Assembly: GCF_014076495.1 (NCBI RefSeq)
Contig: NZ_CP043575.1
Coordinates: 4,154,001 to 4,218,000, forward strand
Direction of reading: 5' to 3'
DNA: 64,000 nucleotides
DNA from: Comamonas koreensis
Lineage (GTDB): Bacteria; Pseudomonadota; Gammaproteobacteria; Burkholderiales; Burkholderiaceae_C
This document shows positions 56,159-64,000 of this stretch, in pieces; the stretch's first letter is position 1, and each line of letters begins with the position of its first letter. The position numbers were made by a program, and so were the translations under genes. The notes under the pieces were generated by a model. The model did not search any database, had not been told where the DNA came from, and saw only the letters and a program-made list of their open reading frames with translations.

Positions 56159-56953
56159 TCAAAACTGGGCTGCTCTTTTGTCGACAAAGGCGGCAATGCC
56201 TTCGCGGTGTTCTGCCGAATCGGCATAGGCATAGGGCTGCTGCAGCACCGGGGCCTGGGCATCGCCTTCGGCCAGTGCACGCAGCAGCTGCTTGGTCATG
56301 CGGGCAGCCTGGGGCGCCAGGCCGCAGATGCGGGCCACGCTGCGTTCCAGCTGGGCCTGCAGGTCTTGAGCGGGGTGAACCTGGCTCAAAAAGCCCGAGG
56401 CCAGCATCTGGTCGGCGCCAAAGAGCGCTGCCTCCAGCAGCATCTGCCGCGTCTTGGCAGGCCCCACCTGGCTCAGCACCAACGCCGCCTCCTTGGGTGC
56501 CATCGGAAAGCCCAGTTTGGCAATCGGCGCGCCAAACTGGGCGGTGTCGGCCGCCAGGCGCATGTCGCAGCAGCTGGCCAGCTCCACGCCCGCGCCCATG
56601 CAGGCGCCTTCAATGGCAGCGACCAGCGGCACATCGCATTGCAGCATGGCGTTGAGCGCCGGCCAGACCTCGCCTTCGTGGAAGGCGGCCAGGCTCTCTG
56701 GGGCAAAGCGAAAGTCGGCGTACTCCGAGATATCGCCACCGGCACAAAAGGCCTCGCCCTCGCCTTGCAGCACGATGCAGCGCAGCCCGGGCTGGCGCTG
56801 CAGGTCCTCAAACACGCTGCGCAGCTGGCGCCACATGGCGCGAGACATGGCATTGCGCTTGCCCGCATGGTTCAGCACCACGCGCACGGCCTGCGCGCGG
56901 GATGCCTCTTCGCCCGCCACCCACGATTGCACACGAACCTGCCCCGCCATCAT
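56159..56953 (-). CDS. Enoyl-CoA hydratase/isomerase family protein
   Basis: 264 residues, crotonase fold. Oxyanion-hole motifs: AFCAGGDISEYADF and ACMGAGVELASCCDMRLA. The catalytic Glu pair of hydratases is not clearly conserved: EGACMGAGVELA lacks the second glutamate at the usual spot and APIAKLGFPMAPKEAA replaces the PE(I/V)xLG segment. So it may be an isomerase, hydrolase or decarboxylase of the superfamily. Its place in a malonyl-CoA operon suggests activity on a malonyl- or methylmalonyl-CoA-related ester (inference). Confidence 0.88.
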   Translation of the reverse strand: MMAGQVRVQSWVAGEEASRAQAVRVVLNHAGKRNAMSRAMWRQLRSVFEDLQRQPGLRCIVLQGEGEAFCAGGDISEYADFRFAPESLAAFHEGEVWPALNAMLQCDVPLVAAIEGACMGAGVELASCCDMRLAADTAQFGAPIAKLGFPMAPKEAALVLSQVGPAKTRQMLLEAALFGADQMLASGFLSQVHPAQDLQAQLERSVARICGLAPQAARMTKQLLRALAEGDAQAPVLQQPYAYADSAEHREGIAAFVDKRAAQF

Positions 56954-56966
56954 CTCGCTCCTCTTG

Positions 56967-57983
56967 TCATTCAATCTTCGCGCCCGAGGCCTTGACCACC
57001 TCGGCCCAGCGCTTGACCTCGTCGGCCACAAAGGCGGCAAACTGCGGCTGCGTCATGCTGCCATATTCCGCACCATTCTTGGCCCAGATGGCCTTGATTT
57101 CTTCGGAGGCGCCCATGCGCTTGGCCTCTTCGAACATGCGCGCCTGCAGCTCGGGCGAGGTGCCCTTGATGGCCCAGAGGCCGTACCAGGTGGTCACGTT
57201 GTAGTCGGGCAAGCCGACTTCGGCAGCGCAGGGCACATCGGGCAGCGAGGGGTTGCGCTGGCTGCCCGAGACCATCAGGCACTTGATGCGCCCGGCGGCG
57301 ATATGCGCGGCCGACGAGCCCAGGCCATCGAACAGCATGTCCACATTGCCGGCAATCAGGTCCTGCAGCGCCGGGCCCGCGCCCTTGTAGGGTACATGCA
57401 GGATGTCGGTCTGGCTCTGGATCTTGAACAGCTCGCCGGCCAGGTGGTGGCTGGTGCCGGCGCCAGCCGAGGCAAAGCTCATCTTGCCCGGGTTGGCCTT
57501 GAGCTGGGCCAGCAGCTGCTGCATATTGGCCGCCGTCACCCGCTTGGGGTTGACCACCAGCACCTGCGGCACCGTCGCCAGCAAGGCCAGCGGCACCAGG
57601 TCCTTCTGAATGTCGTAATCAAGCCGGGGATAGACCGAGGGCGCAATCACATGGTGGGTGCCGCCCATAAAGAAATGGTAGCCATCGGAGGGCTGGCGCG
57701 CGGCAAAGCTGGCCCCCAGGGTGCCGCCTGCGCCGCCCTTGTTGTCGATCACCAGGGTCTTGCCCGAGATTTTCGAGAACTGCGAGGACAGAGGCCGCGC
57801 AAAGGCATCGGTGCCACCCCCTGCAGGAAAGGGCACCACCCAGGTCACCGGCTTGCTCGGCCAGTCGCGCGCAGCGGCCGCACTGGCCCAGCTCCAGGCG
57901 GGCAGCGCGCTGCCCGCCATGCCAGCGGCCAGGCTCAGCACGGTTCGTCTTCTGGACGGGGAAGGTGTATTGCTCTTGGTCAT
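56967..57983 (-). CDS. Bug-family (TctC-like) solute-binding protein
   Basis: 338 residues. Twin-arginine-like signal (SRRRTVLSLAAGMAGSALPA), then the Bug fold: KPVTWVVPFPAGGGTDAFAR, VIDNKGGAGGTLGASFAARQ and ILHVPYKGAGPALQDLIAGN are its binding-site blocks. Bug proteins bind carboxylates for tripartite TctAB transporters or act as orphan sensors. Here no TctA/TctB genes follow. Context in the malonate operon suggests malonate binding, in place of the MatC carrier found in rhizobial mat operons. Confidence 0.92.
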   Translation of the reverse strand: MTKSNTPSPSRRRTVLSLAAGMAGSALPAWSWASAAAARDWPSKPVTWVVPFPAGGGTDAFARPLSSQFSKISGKTLVIDNKGGAGGTLGASFAARQPSDGYHFFMGGTHHVIAPSVYPRLDYDIQKDLVPLALLATVPQVLVVNPKRVTAANMQQLLAQLKANPGKMSFASAGAGTSHHLAGELFKIQSQTDILHVPYKGAGPALQDLIAGNVDMLFDGLGSSAAHIAAGRIKCLMVSGSQRNPSLPDVPCAAEVGLPDYNVTTWYGLWAIKGTSPELQARMFEEAKRMGASEEIKAIWAKNGAEYGSMTQPQFAAFVADEVKRWAEVVKASGAKIE

Positions 57984-58054
57984 CTTGTCTCCTAACGGTT
58001 ATTTTTAAAGATCCACGCACACCCGCCTGCGCGCGCCGACAGCAACGCTCAGGC

Positions 58055-58089
58055 CCTGGGTGGTCAGCAAAGAATGCCTACCACCCAGG
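58055..58089. repeat. Inverted repeat in the matA-Bug intergenic space
   Basis: Perfect 10-bp arms CCTGGGTGGT / ACCACCCAGG (58055-58064 and 58080-58089) with a 15-base loop and no T-run. It lies in the 193-base gap between matA and the Bug gene. It could be an RNA-processing or stabilising hairpin, or a partial terminator. Confidence 0.45.
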
Positions 58090-58176
58090 CTGCGGCCCTA
58101 TGGGGGCCTGCAGCTCTCTCCAGGCCAGCGCAGCGCCCGGGGGCGCGATGCTGGCCTGCCATCCTCAAAAACAGGT

Positions 58177-59655
58177 TCAGACCTTGGCCAGCGCCTCAAT
58201 GCCCGATGACACCGGAATCTTTCCCTGGGCGAGCGCATTGCGGTGCTTGTCCAGGCGCTTCAAGTCGTACAGGTAGTTCACCATCAAACCATAGGACTGC
58301 TTGATGCCCTTGGCCGAGGTATCGCCCGCCCAGTTCAGGCGCTCGACCCGCGAGCCATTGCCCAGGTGAAAGCGCGCGACCGGGTCCACCGGTTTGTCCT
58401 TGACCAGGCTCTTGCCCAGGTAGCGGGCAGCGGCATGCAGCAGCAGCTTGGCGGCCGCATCGCCCGCCTGCCACTGGCCCGGTTGCTCCAGCGCGGCCAT
58501 CCAGTCGTCCACCGTGGGCTCAGCCTTGTCCAGCGCCTTGCCCAGCTCGGCACGCAGGCGCTTGTCGGCGCCCTCCCAGACCTCGCCAGCATTCTTGCCC
58601 AGCCAGCTGCGAAAACCGGGTATCGGCGACAAGGTGGCGAACTGGCGCAGCTTGGGAAACTCCTGCAGCAGTTGCTCGACCACGGTCTTGATCAGCGAAT
58701 CGCCAAAACTCACGCCGCGCAAACCCGTCTGGGTGTTGCTGATCGAGTAGAAGATCGCCGTGCTGGCCTTGTTCACATCGGCTGCGGCAGCGGCCTCGTC
58801 CAGCAGCGGCGCAATGCTGTCCGACATCTTGTCGACCAGGGCCACCTCGACAAAGATCAGCGGTTCGTTGGGCAGGCGCGGGTGGAAAAAGCCGTAGCAG
58901 CGGCGGTCGCTGTCGAGGCGGTTTTTCAGGTCCGTCCAGCTGCGGATGTCGTGCACCGCTTCGTACTTGATGAGTTTTTCGAGCAAGGACGCGGGCGAAT
59001 CCCAGCTGAGGCTGCGCAGCTCCAAAAAGGCGATGTCAAACCAGGTCGAGAACAGGTATTCCAGATCGGCGTCCACAGCGACCAGCCATTCCTGGCTCTT
59101 GAGCTGGGGCAGCATCTGCGCGCGCAGATCGAGCAAGAAGCGCATGCCCTGCGCGGGCACCGCAAAGCGCTGAAACAGGCGCATGCGCGGGGTCTGCAAG
59201 GCCTTGCGCAGGTGGCGCTCGGCAGCGGCCATGCTGGCGGTGCCGATCGCGTCTTCGTAGCGCTGGCGCGCCTGGCCGATCTTGGCCACATCGGGCATGA
59301 ACTGCTCGCACAGCAGGCGCCAGCAGTCCAGGCGCTGCTCGGGCTGGGCGGCGGCATACCACTGCATCACCGGCTCGGCCAGGCGCCCGCCTTCGGCGTC
59401 ACTCACCTCGCTGGCACCCACGGCCTGCAGGTCCGCCAGCAGGCGGCGCAACTCGCGCGGCGACAGCGCCTCATTGCCCCGGCGCAAGGTGGCCTTGAGG
59501 CGCTCGGTGGTGCTGCGCTCGCCTTCGGCAGCGCTGCTGCTGCCCAACTCGGTAGGAATGCCGACCGAGCGCAGCCAGGCCGCGCTTTTTTGCAGCCAGT
59601 TGTTGGCGGCGCTGTCCACCGCGGTAGCGGGCGAAGTTTCGGTAGCGGTGGTCAT
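58177..59655 (-). CDS. matA: Malonyl-CoA decarboxylase
   Basis: 492 residues, two-domain MCD: an N-terminal helical domain (to about 190) and a GNAT-like catalytic domain. Catalytic-region motifs include RRCYGFFHPRLPNEPLIFVE, KASTAIFYSISNTQTGLRGV, FATLSPIPGFRSWL and LHAAARYL...DPVARFHLGNG with the conserved His. It decarboxylates malonyl-CoA to acetyl-CoA. The ATG overlaps the regulator stop by four bases. With MatB it turns malonate into acetyl-CoA. Confidence 0.96.
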   Translation of the reverse strand: MTTATETSPATAVDSAANNWLQKSAAWLRSVGIPTELGSSSAAEGERSTTERLKATLRRGNEALSPRELRRLLADLQAVGASEVSDAEGGRLAEPVMQWYAAAQPEQRLDCWRLLCEQFMPDVAKIGQARQRYEDAIGTASMAAAERHLRKALQTPRMRLFQRFAVPAQGMRFLLDLRAQMLPQLKSQEWLVAVDADLEYLFSTWFDIAFLELRSLSWDSPASLLEKLIKYEAVHDIRSWTDLKNRLDSDRRCYGFFHPRLPNEPLIFVEVALVDKMSDSIAPLLDEAAAAADVNKASTAIFYSISNTQTGLRGVSFGDSLIKTVVEQLLQEFPKLRQFATLSPIPGFRSWLGKNAGEVWEGADKRLRAELGKALDKAEPTVDDWMAALEQPGQWQAGDAAAKLLLHAAARYLGKSLVKDKPVDPVARFHLGNGSRVERLNWAGDTSAKGIKQSYGLMVNYLYDLKRLDKHRNALAQGKIPVSSGIEALAKV

Positions 59656-60320
59656 AAAGCAATCCTTGACAGTGAAAGGGGGGTGGTGCGCAGCAGGGCC
59701 TTGCGCTGCTGCAGCAAATGGTTGCGCATGGTCTGCTCGGCGGCATCGGCGTCACCGGTCAGCATCACGGCATAGATATCGAGGTGCTCCTGCAAGCTGG
59801 CCTGCAGGCGGCCCGGCGCGCGCAGCTGGTGCAGCCGCGCCAGGCGCAAAATGCGGCGCAGATCGGCAATGGCCTGGGCCAGCCAGCGGTTGTCGGCCAG
59901 GGTGATGAAGGCCTCATGGATCTGGTGGTTCATGCGGTAGTAGGCCGCGATATCGCCCGCCTCGGCGTAGTGGGCCAGCTGCTCGTGCATCACATCGAGC
60001 ACGGCGCGGTCGGCGCTGCTGAGTTTCTTGGTGGCCTCGTACGCGGCGCGCCCTTCCAAGAGCGCAATGACCGGAAAGATATCGTCCAGATCGCGCTCGG
60101 TCACGGTCTCGACAAAGCAGCCACGCCGCGGCTCATGGCGCAGTAACCCTTCGGAGACCAGCAGTTTGAGCGCTTCGCGCAGCGGCGTGCGCGAGACGGA
60201 GAGCTGGTCGCACAGCGCCTTTTCATCGAGCAGCTCGCCCGCCGCCAAGGTGCCGGCAAAGATCAGGTCGCGCACCTGGATCGCCACCGTGTCGTGCAAG
60301 GACTGTCCGGCAACCGCCAT
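59652..60320 (-). CDS. GntR-family (FadR subfamily) regulator, MatR-like
   Basis: 222 residues from ATG 60320, chosen because AAAGGAG stands just upstream; a TTG at 60365 would run through that site. N-terminal winged helix (LHDTVAIQVRDLIFAGTLAA, CDQLSVSRTPLREALKLLVS) and an all-helical FCD effector domain with metal ligands plausible in the DDIFPVIALLEGRAAYEA region. As first gene of the malonate operon, with ATGA coupling to matA, it is the likely malonate-responsive repressor or activator. A strong palindrome lies 104 bases upstream. Confidence 0.93.
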   Translation of the reverse strand: MAVAGQSLHDTVAIQVRDLIFAGTLAAGELLDEKALCDQLSVSRTPLREALKLLVSEGLLRHEPRRGCFVETVTERDLDDIFPVIALLEGRAAYEATKKLSSADRAVLDVMHEQLAHYAEAGDIAAYYRMNHQIHEAFITLADNRWLAQAIADLRRILRLARLHQLRAPGRLQASLQEHLDIYAVMLTGDADAAEQTMRNHLLQQRKALLRTTPLSLSRIAL

Positions 60321-60423
60321 CCGCTCACTCCTTTGGAAAAAGTCGTTCTGCACCGTCCGCGCCAAAATCTCAGGTTGGCTCTGGCATTGACTCTGACTCA
60401 GAGGGCCGAATCAACGGTGCAAT

Positions 60424-60447
60424 GCTGTAATTATGAGAAATTACAGC
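60424..60447. promoter_or_regulatory. Candidate operator of the malonate regulator
   Basis: GCTGTAATT-ATGAGA-AATTACAGC: perfect 9-bp arms around a 6-base spacer, in an AT-rich island within GC-rich DNA, upstream of the regulator gene. Suits an autoregulatory site for a dimeric GntR protein, or overlap with its promoter. It differs from the TTGTATACAA site known for rhizobial MatR. Confidence 0.55.
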
Positions 60448-60533
60448 GCATTTTGGCCCCCGTGTTAACACCCGGTTCATACCCCGCGACCACTGTTACC
60501 GGTGCAAACGCTTACCCTCCCGCTTTGCGGACA

Positions 60534-60569
60534 CAAAAAAAGCAGGCACCGGTTGCTCCAGGCCTGCTT
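60534..60569 (-). terminator. Terminator of the amino-acid binding-protein gene
   Basis: Minus-strand arms AAGCAGGC / GCCTGCTT (60562-60569 and 60540-60547) followed by a run of seven T. It lies 52 bases past the stop at 60621. Confidence 0.85.
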
Positions 60570-60620
60570 GCGTCATTGGTGGGGGCCACGCCCCCTGCCG
60601 CTGCGAACTACGTTGCGTTC

Positions 60621-61409
60621 TCAGTCCTTGCCGTAAGGGTCAAAGTCAAAGTACTTGTCGGCGATCTGCTTGTAGCGCCCGTCCGCGCGGATGGCGGCAA
60701 TCGCATCATTGAGTGACTTCTTCAGCTCGGGCTGGCCCTTGCGCATCGCAATGCTGGCGCCTTCGCCAAAGATCTTCTTGTCCACCAAGGTGTCGCTGAC
60801 AAACTCAAAGTTCTGGCCCTCGGGCTTTTTCAAAAAGCCGTAGGCGATCTCGACGCTGTCGGCGACCGAGCCGTCCAGGCGGCCGGAATTGATGTCCAGG
60901 TAGACCGGGTCACGGCCGGGGTAGGACACCACATCGGCGCCTGCGGGCTTGAGGTAGGTCAGCGCCCACTTCTCCTGGATGCTGGCCTTGAGCACGCCAA
61001 TCTTCTTGCCCTTGAGTGATTCGGGGCCGGTGTACTTGAAGCCTTTGGGCATCACGATGCGCGCACCGGTGTGGTAGTACTTGTTCGTGAAGTCCACAAC
61101 ACGGGCGCGGTCCTCGTTCTTGGCCATCGAGCTGATGATCACGTCGTACTTCTTGGCCTGCAGACCGGGGATCATGCCGTCCCAGACCTGCTCGACAAAC
61201 ACGCACTTGCGCTTGATCTGGGCGCACAGCGCGTTGGCGATGTCGACGTCGAAACCGGCGGGCTGGCCTGTGGGCAGCTTGTAGGTAAAGGGCTCATAGC
61301 TCAGGTCCACGGCCACTTTCAGATCGGGCAAGGCCTGCTGCGCAGACACCGCTGCACTGCCCAGCACGCACACACCGGCCACCAGGCCCAGCACCCATTT
61401 TTTGGTCAT
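60621..61409 (-). CDS. Amino-acid ABC transporter substrate-binding protein (HisJ/ArgT type)
   Basis: 262 residues with a signal peptide (cleavage near AVSAQQ). SBP family 3: KVAVDLSYEPFTYKLPTGQP, GFDVDIANALCAQIKRKCVF (two cysteines that may form the disulfide seen in HisJ/ArgT), DVIISSMAKNEDRARVVDFT, and a C-terminal DGRYKQIADKYFDFDPYG. Likely binds lysine, arginine, ornithine or histidine. No permease or ATPase gene is adjacent, and a terminator follows, so it is an orphan binding protein here. Confidence 0.93.
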   Translation of the reverse strand: MTKKWVLGLVAGVCVLGSAAVSAQQALPDLKVAVDLSYEPFTYKLPTGQPAGFDVDIANALCAQIKRKCVFVEQVWDGMIPGLQAKKYDVIISSMAKNEDRARVVDFTNKYYHTGARIVMPKGFKYTGPESLKGKKIGVLKASIQEKWALTYLKPAGADVVSYPGRDPVYLDINSGRLDGSVADSVEIAYGFLKKPEGQNFEFVSDTLVDKKIFGEGASIAMRKGQPELKKSLNDAIAAIRADGRYKQIADKYFDFDPYGKD

Positions 61410-61430
61410 ATCGTCCTATCTCCGCTCAGA

Positions 61431-61474
61431 CAAAAAACAAAGCCGCTGTGCCAGAGGAATCCGGCACAGCGGCT
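61431..61474 (-). terminator. Terminator of lgt
   Basis: Perfect 12-bp stem AGCCGCTGTGCC / GGCACAGCGGCT (61441-61452 and 61463-61474) followed on the minus strand by TTGTTTTTTG. It lies 37 bases past the lgt stop. Confidence 0.9.
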
Positions 61475-61511
61475 GATCAGTATAGCCCTATAAATTCAGG
61501 GGATACGCGGT

Positions 61512-62333
61512 TTAGGCCGTCGTCAACACCGGCTGGTTGCGGCCCCGGCTCCAGAGGTAAATCCCCAGCAGCACCATCGGCAGGCTGAGCCACTGGCCCA
61601 TGCTCAGGTTCAGCGACAGCAGGCCCAAAAAGTCATCGGGCTCGCGGAAGTACTCGGCAATAAAGCGCAGCAGGCCGTAGCCGATCAGAAAGACGCCAGC
61701 GACCTGGCCCTCGCCACGCGGCTTGCGCGAGTACAGCCACATCACCACGAACAGCAGCACGCCTTCGAGCAGGAACTGGTAGATCTGCGAGGGGTGGCGC
61801 GGCAGCATCGAGCCGCTTTGCGGAAATACCATGCCCCAGGGCAGATCGGGGCTTGAGAAGCGCCCCCAGAGCTCGCCATTGATGAAGTTGCCCACGCGGC
61901 CCGAGGCCAGGCCCAGCGGGATGCAGGGCGCGACAAAGTCGGCCACCTGCAGCCAGGGCCGGCCCTTGAGCTTGGCATACAGCACCATGGACACGATCAC
62001 GCCCACCAGGCCGCCATGAAAGCTCATGCCGCCCTGCCAGACGGCCAAGATCTCCAGCGGGTGGCTGAGGTAGTAAGCGGGTTTGTAGAACAGGCAGTAG
62101 CCCAGGCGGCCGCCGACGATGACGCCCAGCACGCCATAGAACAGAATGTCCTCGACATCCTTGCGCTGCCAGCGCGTGGGCGTGGTGACCGAGGCAAAGG
62201 GCTGGTCCTTGAGGCGGCGTATGCCCAGGAACAAAAACAGGCCAAAGGCGACCAGATAGGTCAGTCCATACCAATGCACGGCCAGCGGGCCGAGCTTGAT
62301 GGCAATCGGGTCAAATTGGGGATACATCAGCAT
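61512..62333 (-). CDS. lgt: Prolipoprotein diacylglyceryl transferase
   Basis: 273 residues from ATG 62333; ATG 62327 is equally possible. Seven-helix membrane enzyme. [11 protein letters not shown] carries the conserved HxYG, and [11 protein letters not shown] with [16 protein letters not shown] is the Lgt signature with the essential Arg-Asn and Glu. [13 protein letters not shown] and [10 protein letters not shown] follow. It transfers diacylglycerol to the lipobox cysteine of prolipoproteins. It is divergent from dapA, 284 bases apart. Confidence 0.97.
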   Translation of the reverse strand: MLMYPQFDPIAIKLGPLAVHWYGLTYLVAFGLFLFLGIRRLKDQPFASVTTPTRWQRKDVEDILFYGVLGVIVGGRLGYCLFYKPAYYLSHPLEILAVWQGGMSFHGGLVGVIVSMVLYAKLKGRPWLQVADFVAPCIPLGLASGRVGNFINGELWGRFSSPDLPWGMVFPQSGSMLPRHPSQIYQFLLEGVLLFVVMWLYSRKPRGEGQVAGVFLIGYGLLRFIAEYFREPDDFLGLLSLNLSMGQWLSLPMVLLGIYLWSRGRNQPVLTTA

Positions 62334-62617
62334 GGCAGGCATTGTGCCGCAGTTCACGGCAGGCAGCGCCATCCCCAGTGGGAGCCACAGGACTTACCCG
62401 CACCCATGCGCATTCGATTACACAATCGATATCAAGCCATCACCCCAAAATTTACGTCAAATTAACCAAATAACTGCTACAAGACATTCAAAATGACCAA
62501 ACAATAAACGTGTTTGCAATCAATATGACAGCAATTGCTGCTGGGCGCGCTATACTGCCTGCGGCGGCGGCAGTCCAGCCCCCGCTAGAATCTTCCATCC
62601 AGCTTCCATTCCACGCT

Positions 62618-63514
62618 ATGACTTCCACCAGTGTTCCATTGACCGGTAGTATTGTTGCCCTGATCACCCCCCTGCATGCCGATGGCAGCGTGGACTATGC
62701 AAGCCTGCGAAAACTGATCGACTGGCATATCGCCGAAGGCACCAACTGCATCGGTGTGGTGGGCACCACGGGCGAGTCGCCCACGGTCACCGTCGAAGAG
62801 CACATGGAGATCATCCGCGTCTCCGTCGAGCAGGCCAACAAGCGCGTGCCCATCATGGCCGGCTGTGGCGCCAACTCGACCCACGAAGCCATCACGCTGG
62901 CCAAGTACGCCAAGAGCGTGGGCGCCGACAGCCAGCTGCAGGTCGTGCCCTACTACAACAAGCCGACCCAGGAAGGCCAGTTCCAGCACTTCAAGGCGAT
63001 TGCCGAAGCGGTGGGCGACCTGCCCATCTTCCTCTACAACGTACCGGGCCGCAGCGTGGCCGACATGCAGCACGACACCGTGCTGCGCCTGGCCGAAGTG
63101 CCCGGCATCGTCGGCATCAAGGAAGCGACCGGCAACATCGAGCGCGCCCAGTGGCTGATCAAGGATGCGCCAGCCGGCTTTGGCATCTACTCAGGCGATG
63201 ACCCCACCGCCGTGGCCCTGATGCTGTGCGGCGGACACGGCAATGTCAGCGTCACCGCCAACGTCGCGCCACGCCTGATGAGCCAGCTATGCCAGGCGGC
63301 AATTGCCAAGGATGTTGGTCGGGCTATGGAAATTCAGAATAAACTGCTGCCGCTGCATAAAGCCCTCTTCTTGGAGGCCAACCCCATTCCGGTAAAGTGG
63401 GCGGCCAACAAGATGGGCCTGTGTGGCCCGACCCTGCGCCTGCCGATGACCGAGCTTTCCGCCGGTCTGCATGGCACGGTGGAAGCTGCAATGCGCGGAG
63501 CCTCCTTGCTCTAA
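62618..63514 (+). CDS. dapA: 4-hydroxy-tetrahydrodipicolinate synthase
   Basis: 298 residues from ATG 62618. TIM-barrel lyase of lysine/diaminopimelate synthesis. [20 protein letters not shown] (Thr-Thr proton relay), [16 protein letters not shown] with the catalytic Tyr, [12 protein letters not shown] with the Arg that binds substrate, and [11 protein letters not shown] with the Schiff-base Lys are complete. It is followed 38 bases later by bamC, the usual dapA-bamC pair. An upstream in-frame start adds a non-conserved leader. Confidence 0.98.
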   Translation: MTSTSVPLTGSIVALITPLHADGSVDYASLRKLIDWHIAEGTNCIGVVGTTGESPTVTVEEHMEIIRVSVEQANKRVPIMAGCGANSTHEAITLAKYAKSVGADSQLQVVPYYNKPTQEGQFQHFKAIAEAVGDLPIFLYNVPGRSVADMQHDTVLRLAEVPGIVGIKEATGNIERAQWLIKDAPAGFGIYSGDDPTAVALMLCGGHGNVSVTANVAPRLMSQLCQAAIAKDVGRAMEIQNKLLPLHKALFLEANPIPVKWAANKMGLCGPTLRLPMTELSAGLHGTVEAAMRGASLL

Positions 63515-63552
63515 AGCAACACCCGCGCGTTGCCTCTGTTAAGGATTTGAAC

Positions 63553-64000
63553 GTGAATTCCCTCGCAAAACTCAGCGTGCTGAGCCTGTCTGTCACTTTG
63601 GCCGCTTGCGGTACCGGCAATATTCTCGAAGGCGACAAGATCGACTACAAGAGCGCCTCCAAGGGGCCAACGCTGGAAGTCCCCCCGGACCTGACCCAGC
63701 TGTCCAAGGACTCGCGCTATGTCGTGCCTGGCGGCACGGTCTCGGCTGCGGCCTACCAGGTGCAAAAGGATGCGGCCCCCAAGGGCACGGCCAACACCGC
63801 CGCGTCGCAGATTGGCGACGTGCAAATCGAGCGCGATGGCAACCAGCGCTGGCTGGTCATCGACCGCCCCGCAGACAAGGTCTGGGAGCCGGTCAAGGAC
63901 TTCTGGCAGGAAAGCGGCTTTGCGCTGACCATCGAGCGCCCCGACATCGGCATCATGGAAACCGACTGGGCCGAAAACCGCGCCAAGCTGCCGCAGGATT
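63553..64000 (+). CDS. bamC: Outer membrane assembly factor BamC (3' end cut by window)
   Basis: GTG start at 63553 with AAGGA upstream. The first 149 residues are present, and the rest lies beyond the window. Lipoprotein signal ends in the lipobox LAACG. An extended N-terminal region (EGDKIDYKSASKGPTLEVPP) matches the BamD-binding segment of BamC/NlpB, followed by the start of the first helix-grip domain (NQRWLVIDRPADKVWEPVKD, FWQESGFAL). Component of the BAM complex on the periplasmic face of the outer membrane. Confidence 0.95.
   Translation, partial: MNSLAKLSVLSLSVTLAACGTGNILEGDKIDYKSASKGPTLEVPPDLTQLSKDSRYVVPGGTVSAAAYQVQKDAAPKGTANTAASQIGDVQIERDGNQRWLVIDRPADKVWEPVKDFWQESGFALTIERPDIGIMETDWAENRAKLPQD

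Noticed and set aside
62551..62556. TATACT as a -10 for dapA
   Set aside because: No -35 at acceptable spacing (nearest candidates give 19-20 bases or poor matches), so not listed as a promoter.

Overview
The window looks like a chromosomal segment of a betaproteobacterium of the Comamonadaceae, most likely Comamonas or a close relative. The DNA is GC-rich throughout, gene order is typical of Burkholderiales (thrS-infC-rpmI-rplT-pheST-ihfA-merR-tRNA-Pro; zapB-like/zapA followed by 6S RNA; dapA-bamC), and there is an aspT-asdA pair of the type known from Comamonas. I see no insertion sequence, prophage or CRISPR array. This is mostly core chromosome with metabolic modules. The genus is inferred from gene content, not from a search.

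Layout. 1-5 kb: an iron-uptake-associated PepSY membrane protein (cut by the window edge) with DUF3649 and a Fur-box-like palindrome, a LysR regulator, a small doubtful gene and an old yellow enzyme. 5.7-9.1 kb: aspartate:alanine antiporter plus aspartate 4-decarboxylase. 9.1-11.6 kb: DNA polymerase II on the minus strand. 11.8-20.2 kb: tRNA-Pro(GGG) and the translation operon thrS-infC-rpmI-rplT-pheS-pheT-ihfA-merR, all minus. It has a threonine-rich leader peptide and attenuator in front of thrS and hairpins at several junctions. 20.4-31.4 kb: single genes and small modules, including an RhtA-like exporter divergent from an Lrp regulator, a MurA paralogue, MetQ, ArgO divergent from ArgP, and an ABC ATPase/permease pair. 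31.4-34.5 kb: an aminotransferase, a DUF4105 protein and endonuclease III.

34.5-49.6 kb is a cobalamin salvage and uptake locus on the minus strand. A B12 riboswitch precedes btuB, followed by cobB, cobU, btuF, btuC, btuD, cobO, bluB, cbiB, a threonine-phosphate decarboxylase gene, a HipA-like kinase/DUF3037 pair, cobQ, a small secreted protein and cobT. Many junctions overlap by 1-14 bases, which implies translational coupling. The corrin-ring genes and cobS are not in the window. So the locus imports corrinoids, adenosylates and amidates them, makes the lower ligand (BluB, CobT) and builds the nucleotide loop.

49.6-54.5 kb: zapB-like and zapA, 6S RNA, a TauE/SafE exporter, hemN and fnr divergent around a perfect FNR site, and a universal stress protein. 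54.5-60.5 kb: a malonate operon (GntR regulator, malonyl-CoA decarboxylase, Bug-type solute-binding protein, enoyl-CoA hydratase, malonyl-CoA synthetase) with a 9-bp-arm palindrome upstream as a candidate operator. 60.6-64 kb: an amino-acid binding protein, lgt, dapA and the start of bamC.

The most interesting signals are the threonine leader-peptide attenuator of thrS, with mutually exclusive pairings readable directly from the sequence, and the HipA-like kinase/DUF3037 pair translationally embedded in the B12 operon.
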